A stretch of 16,636 nt of DNA, from the NCBI GenBank assembly GCA_023229065.1, contig JALNZZ010000035.1:1-16636 (forward strand), given 5' to 3'. The notes under the pieces are model-generated. The model did not search any database. It worked only from the letters and a program-made list of their open reading frames with translations, and was not told the origin of the DNA. Below, in pieces: positions 12,630 through 16,636 of the stretch (the first letter of the stretch is position 1; every line of letters starts with the position of its first letter). The stretch is from Porticoccaceae bacterium (lineage in GTDB: Bacteria; Pseudomonadota; Gammaproteobacteria; Pseudomonadales; Porticoccaceae). The position numbers and the translations under genes were made by a program.

Positions 12630-15098
12630 TCAACCACTGCGGTGCTTGGTGTGGCGTGTAGCGCTGGCCTGCAGTGGATCATCGGGCCAGGGGTGCTTGG
12701 GGTAGCGACCGCGCAAATCCTTGCGCACCTCGAAATAAGTAGTGGCCCAGAAATTGGCCAGGTCACGGGTCACCTGCACCGGGCGTCGCGCTGGAGACAG
12801 CAGGTGAATCAGGATCGGTACGCGGCCGCCGACCACGCGGGGTGTATCGCTCTGGCCGAACAGCTCCTGCAGCTTGACCGCCAGCACGGGCTCGTCACCG
12901 CTGTAATCAAGGCGAATGCGCGAACCACTGGGCACGGTGACGTGGGTGGGAGCGAGAGAGTCCAGCTCCCGCTGCAGAGCCCAGTCCAGGCTGTCGAGCA
13001 AGTACTGTCCGAGAGGTAGATGGGTTACCTGGTCGAGGCGGGTGAGGGAGGCTAAGTGTGGACCCAGCCACTGATCGAGCGTCGCCAGGAGGTGCTGGTT
13101 GTCGACAGCCGGCCAAGGGTCGCCAAGAGTGCGGTGCAGCAGGGACAGGCGCCCCAGCAGCTGTCGGTCTGCGTCACTCCACGGCAGCTGGCTACTGGCC
13201 TGCAACGCTTCGGTAAGGGCTGTTTGTACGGCTCCGGATGGCAGCTGAGTGAGGGGGCGGCGCTGCACGATCAGCGGGCCGAGAGAGCGTACTTCCTCAC
13301 CCACCAGGCGGCCTTGTTGTGCGTCCCAGTGAGTGTTGTCACGCCAGTTGGCGAGAGCCGGAAAGCAGGATTCCAGAGTCGGCAGCTCGGTAGCAGCAGC
13401 GTGAAAAATACGTGCACCGCTGGTCTGGCCGTCCAGCTCAATGGCAATCAGCCAGGGGGCGCGAGCTAGCGGATGAGTCTCGGCCAGTAGCGCCTGGCCA
13501 CCGCTTACCAGCTTGAAGCGCCCGACAGCCTGGCGCTGGGCAATGCGGTCCGGGTAGGCTCGAGCCAGTAGTGTTGGCAGCGGCTTCAGGCTGGATATAT
13601 CAAGACCGCAGCCCGCTCGCGTCGCCCACTGGCGGGCAGCGCGATACCAGCGGCCACTGTCACCAGGCCCGTCGCGCTGCGGACGTTGCTCCAATACTTG
13701 TGCCATATCCACAGCGTCAGCACTGGGCCCCTCCTCCAGCCAGGCGACTAGCCAGCAGGCTAACGGTAAGCCGTCGGTGTCGGTCGCGGTTGTCGGTGAA
13801 GCGGCTTCCAGCATGGCTGCCAGGCGTGGATGAGTGGGCCAGCGAGCACAGCGCTGGCCGAGCGCTGTAAGGCTGGCTCGGTCATCGAGGATGCCGAGAT
13901 CGCGCAGCAGCTGGCGCCCGCTGGCCAGCGCTGCGGCGGGTGGCGGGGTGACCCAGGGCAGGGCGCTGGCATCTGTCACGCCCCAGCGGGCAAGCTCGAA
14001 GGCCAGCCCGGCCAGGTCGGCCTGTAGAATCTCCGCCTCGCCGTGGGCTGCCAGGGGCAGCTCAGGTGCCCAGAGCCGATAGCAGTGCCCCTCTGCTTCG
14101 CGCCCTGCGCGACCGCGACGCTGGTCGGCACTGGCACGATTGACCCGGCGGGTGTCGAGACGGGTCAGACCGGAGCGGGGCTGAAAGACGGGGGCTCGCT
14201 CCAGACCAGCGTCCACCACGACGCGGACGCCGGGCACGGTGAGGCTCGACTCGGCAATGGCCGTGGCGAGAATTACCCGACGGCGCGGATCTGCATCCGC
14301 AGTGCCAAGAGCTTCCTGCTGTTGGGGCAAGGTGAGCTGGCCGTGCAGTGGGTGGATGGCAATCTCAGCTGGGAGAGAACTTGCCAGCAACTGTTGCAGG
14401 CGCCGGATCTCTCGCTGCCCAGGCAGAAATACCAGCAGGTTGCCTTGGTGCGCCGCCAGCGCCTCGCGCACTACCCGCGCCTGGTGATGAGCAGGCTCCT
14501 CGCGGGACTGAGGGGGGCGGTGATGGGTGGTGACCGGCCAGCTGCGCCCAGGGCAGTCGATCACCGGAGTGGCGTCCCCCAGCACTGCCAATAGCGATGC
14601 CACGTCCAGGGTGGCGGACATTACCAGCAGCTTGAGGTCGTCGCGCACACTGGCCTGGACATCAAGAGCCAAAGCGAGCCCGAGGTCTGCCTCCAGACTC
14701 CGTTCATGAAACTCGTCGAAAATGATGCCGGCCACGCCGTCGAGCAGCGGGTCGTCCTGGATCATACGGGTGAGAATGCCCTGAGTAATGACTTCCAAGC
14801 GGGTAGCGGGGCCGATTTTCTGCTCGCCGCGCACCCGGTAGCCGACGGTGACACCCACAGGCTCACCCAATTGCTTCGCCATATAGACCGCTGCCAGCCG
14901 TGCGGCTACACGGCGTGGCTCCAGTAACAGCCAGCGACCGCACTCGGGAGAAAAGTCGCTGAGCAGAGTCAGCGGAACCCGAGTCGTCTTGCCAGCACCG
15001 GGTTGGGCGACAAGCAGGCAGCGGTTGTGGTCAGCCAGGGCAGCGCGCAGCGCGGGCAGTGCGTCATCGATGGGCAGGAGTGTCGTGGATGGGTTCAC
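12630..15098 (-). CDS. hrpB: ATP-dependent helicase HrpB (DEAH family)
   Basis: An 822-residue DEAH-type superfamily-2 helicase, the usual size for HrpB. Motifs in order: AQPGAGKTTR (Walker A, residues 31-40), LLEPRRVAARL (Ia), ITQGILTRMI, IIFDEFHERS (DEFH form of motif II), MSATLD (III), VLATAIAESSLTVPGVRVVVDAG (IV-V region) and DQRRGRAGREAEGHCYRL (VI). The C-terminal HrpB domain ends in the typical FEVRKDLRGRYPKHPWPDDP. Some bacterial HrpB proteins act on RNA or envelope-linked processes, but its role is poorly known. I chose GTG at 15098 (NPSTTLLPIDDALPAL follows), where family similarity begins. The frame stays open 70 codons further upstream, but that stretch is Ser/His/Cys-rich and unlike the family. 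No strong SD is visible. Confidence 0.93.
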   Translation of the reverse strand: MNPSTTLLPIDDALPALRAALADHNRCLLVAQPGAGKTTRVPLTLLSDFSPECGRWLLLEPRRVAARLAAVYMAKQLGEPVGVTVGYRVRGEQKIGPATRLEVITQGILTRMIQDDPLLDGVAGIIFDEFHERSLEADLGLALALDVQASVRDDLKLLVMSATLDVASLLAVLGDATPVIDCPGRSWPVTTHHRPPQSREEPAHHQARVVREALAAHQGNLLVFLPGQREIRRLQQLLASSLPAEIAIHPLHGQLTLPQQQEALGTADADPRRRVILATAIAESSLTVPGVRVVVDAGLERAPVFQPRSGLTRLDTRRVNRASADQRRGRAGREAEGHCYRLWAPELPLAAHGEAEILQADLAGLAFELARWGVTDASALPWVTPPPAAALASGRQLLRDLGILDDRASLTALGQRCARWPTHPRLAAMLEAASPTTATDTDGLPLACWLVAWLEEGPSADAVDMAQVLEQRPQRDGPGDSGRWYRAARQWATRAGCGLDISSLKPLPTLLARAYPDRIAQRQAVGRFKLVSGGQALLAETHPLARAPWLIAIELDGQTSGARIFHAAATELPTLESCFPALANWRDNTHWDAQQGRLVGEEVRSLGPLIVQRRPLTQLPSGAVQTALTEALQASSQLPWSDADRQLLGRLSLLHRTLGDPWPAVDNQHLLATLDQWLGPHLASLTRLDQVTHLPLGQYLLDSLDWALQRELDSLAPTHVTVPSGSRIRLDYSGDEPVLAVKLQELFGQSDTPRVVGGRVPILIHLLSPARRPVQVTRDLANFWATTYFEVRKDLRGRYPKHPWPDDPLQASATRHTKHRSG

Positions 15099-15498
15099 GG
15101 CTGAATACTGTGCTCGGACGGAGGAAGCAATGGTACCGTGACAGTGACACTGCAGGTAGCTGGAGGGAGGACACCCTTGGCAGAGCCAGTGGTGCTGGCG
15201 GCTCCAGTGCCGTTTCAGAGGCAGGTCAGACCGGTCGCGAGCTGCCAAGGACAGCGGTTGGCTATAACTCTTTCGCAAGGTAGAACTTGGTGGACTTACG
15301 GAGCCCACCCTGTTAACGTGCCGCCTCCACGGTGCCCTCGGTCGGCGCTCGTCGTGTCAAAGGTGCCCGTTGTGTTCAAGGTGGTATAGCTACCATCCCT
15401 CTCAGATGCCCTTCCCAGACACCTTTGCTAATCAACCCGCCTGCGACCGTTCCATCGCTCTGCGCAATGGACAGGCCGGTTCTGGAGTAATCAACTAC
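15099..15498. other. 400-bp divergent intergenic region hrpB/rhlE
   Basis: This should carry the promoters of both hrpB and rhlE. I find no convincing sigma70 pair. Candidates are an isolated TATAAC (15263-15268, plus strand) without a -35, and TATAGC (15385-15390), also without one. A near-repeat GTGTCAAAGGTG (15354-15365) and GTGTTCAAGGTG (15372-15383) lies 18 bp apart just before the second candidate. The frame of rhlE stays open back to an in-frame ATG at 15406. Cold-inducible DEAD-box helicase genes often have long structured leaders, which could explain the length. Confidence 0.4.
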
Positions 15499-16636
15499 AT
15501 GCTATTTACTGAACTCGGCCTGTCGGCCGAATTGCTACGTGCCGTTTCTGAACAGGGCTACACACAGCCCACTCCCATCCAGGCTCAGGCCATTCCCGTT
15601 GTGCTCAGAGGTGGTGACGTACTGGCTGGTGCTCAGACTGGTACCGGTAAAACTGCCGGTTTCACCCTGCCTTTATTGCAGCTGCTTGGCGCTGGCGCAT
15701 CTTCTGGCAAGGGCCCGCGCCCGGTGCGCGCCCTGGTACTTACCCCCACTCGCGAGCTGGCGGCCCAGGTGGGGGAGAGCGTTACCACCTATGGCAAGTA
15801 TTTGCCGCTGCGCTCGGCGGTGATCTTCGGTGGGGTCAATATCAACCCCCAGATCGCTACGCTGCGAAGGGGTGTCGATATCCTGGTGGCCACCCCTGGC
15901 CGCCTGCTGGATCATGTGCAGCAGAAAACCCTCGACCTGTCGAAAGTGGAAATCCTCGTCCTTGATGAAGCTGACCGCATGCTCGATATGGGTTTTATTC
16001 ACGATATTCGCAAGGTATTGGCGCTATTGCCCAAGCAGCGCCAGAATCTGCTGTTTTCCGCGACCTTCTCTAACGAGATCAAACAGCTCGCCGACCGTCT
16101 GTTGGACAAGCCGACGCTGATCGAAGTGGCGCGTCGCAACACCGCCTCGGAAACCGTTGCCCAGGTAGTACACCCGGTGGACCGCGAGCGCAAGCGGGAG
16201 TTGTTGTCTTTCCTGATCGGCAGCAACAACTGGCGTCAGGTGTTGGTGTTTACGCGCACCAAACACGGTGCCAACCGCCTTGCTGAACAGCTGGGCAAAG
16301 ACGGCATCAGCGCAGCTGCTATTCATGGCAACAAGAGCCAGGGTGCCCGTACCCGCGCTCTCGCCGATTTTAAGTCTGGGGCTATCCGGGTGCTGGTGGC
16401 CACCGACATCGCGGCCCGGGGGCTCGATATCGATCAGCTGCCCCACGTGGTGAACTTTGAACTGCCCAATGTTGCTGAAGATTATGTTCACCGCATTGGT
16501 CGCACCGGCCGCGCCGGCAACGAGGGCGAGGCCATGTCGCTGGTGTGCGTCGACGAGCACAAGTTGCTGCGGGATATTGAACGACTTATCAATCGTGAAA
16601 TTCCCCGTGTGGTGGTGGACGGCTTTGCGCCAGACC
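15499..16636 (+). CDS. rhlE: DEAD-box RNA helicase RhlE, 5' part (runs off the window)
   Basis: 379 codons are present with no stop; the C-terminal tail lies beyond the window. All core motifs are intact: phenylalanine and Q motif (GYTQPTPIQAQAIP), AGAQTGTGKTAGFTLP (I), PTRELAAQVGE (Ia), GGVNINPQ, TPGRLLDHV (Ib), VLDEADRMLDMGF (II), FSATFSNEIKQLA (III), QVLVFTRTKHGANRLAE (IV), VATDIAARGLDIDQLPHVVNF (V), HRIGRTGRAG (VI). RhlE proteins unwind short RNA duplexes in ribosome assembly and RNA turnover, and are often cold-induced. I chose the ATG at 15499 because MLFTELGLSAELLRAV matches the family start. GGAG is 11 nt upstream, somewhat far. An in-frame ATG at 15406 would add 31 unrelated residues. 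It diverges from hrpB. Confidence 0.94.
   Translation, partial: MLFTELGLSAELLRAVSEQGYTQPTPIQAQAIPVVLRGGDVLAGAQTGTGKTAGFTLPLLQLLGAGASSGKGPRPVRALVLTPTRELAAQVGESVTTYGKYLPLRSAVIFGGVNINPQIATLRRGVDILVATPGRLLDHVQQKTLDLSKVEILVLDEADRMLDMGFIHDIRKVLALLPKQRQNLLFSATFSNEIKQLADRLLDKPTLIEVARRNTASETVAQVVHPVDRERKRELLSFLIGSNNWRQVLVFTRTKHGANRLAEQLGKDGISAAAIHGNKSQGARTRALADFKSGAIRVLVATDIAARGLDIDQLPHVVNFELPNVAEDYVHRIGRTGRAGNEGEAMSLVCVDEHKLLRDIERLINREIPRVVVDGFAPD

Noticed and set aside
12520..13019. Plus-strand open frames opposite the 3' end of hrpB
   Set aside because: Antisense to the conserved HrpB C-terminal domain and without recognisable features.
15099..15308. 70-residue N-terminal extension of HrpB
   Set aside because: The frame is open but the translation is Ser/His/Cys-rich and unrelated to HrpB; similarity begins just after the GTG at 15098.

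Overview
The window comes from a gammaproteobacterium, most like the Pseudomonas/Cellvibrio-type marine lineages. The evidence is gene content and order: gmk-rpoZ-spoT-ridA in one block, an oxyR-recG pair, a PhoU-like DUF47 gene followed by pit, and HrpB and RhlE helicases. The coding sequence is moderately GC-rich. Nearly all genes are chromosomal housekeeping genes. I see no phage, IS, CRISPR, tRNA or rRNA.

Layout, left to right. (1) The 3' end of a dicarboxylate/amino-acid:cation symporter (+) ends in an intrinsic terminator. (2) A minus-strand DUF47-pit phosphate-transport operon has a well-formed sigma70 promoter. Its -35 box lies inside three TGTCA units spaced exactly 11 bp apart, which looks like a PhoB site. 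(3) A minus-strand oxyR-recG pair follows; the OxyR keeps Cys199 but has Leu in place of the resolving Cys208. (4) A divergent YeeZ-like SDR gene (+) starts with TTG. (5) A 480-bp convergent intergenic region is filled by a repeat locus: a 30-bp-arm hairpin flanked by a 34-35-bp tandem array on the left and a 23-bp tandem array on the right. (6) A minus-strand block runs gmk, rpoZ, spoT (TTG start), ridA and a secreted retropepsin-like protease. (7) A small PLDc_N-type membrane protein (+) converges on a three-domain MliC/COG3650/META lipoprotein (-). (8) hrpB (-) and rhlE (+, cut by the window end) diverge from a 400-bp region.

How the genes work together: DUF47 and Pit form a low-affinity phosphate uptake unit. 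Gmk and SpoT share guanine-nucleotide chemistry and RpoZ is the RNA polymerase omega subunit, so that block links GTP/ppGpp metabolism to transcription. OxyR senses peroxide, and RecG processes branched DNA that can arise from oxidative damage.

The observations most worth checking are the one-cysteine OxyR, the two-period repeat locus around a hairpin, and the reverse-oriented Pho-box-like element over the DUF47-pit promoter. I did not find convincing evidence for a wholly new multi-gene system.
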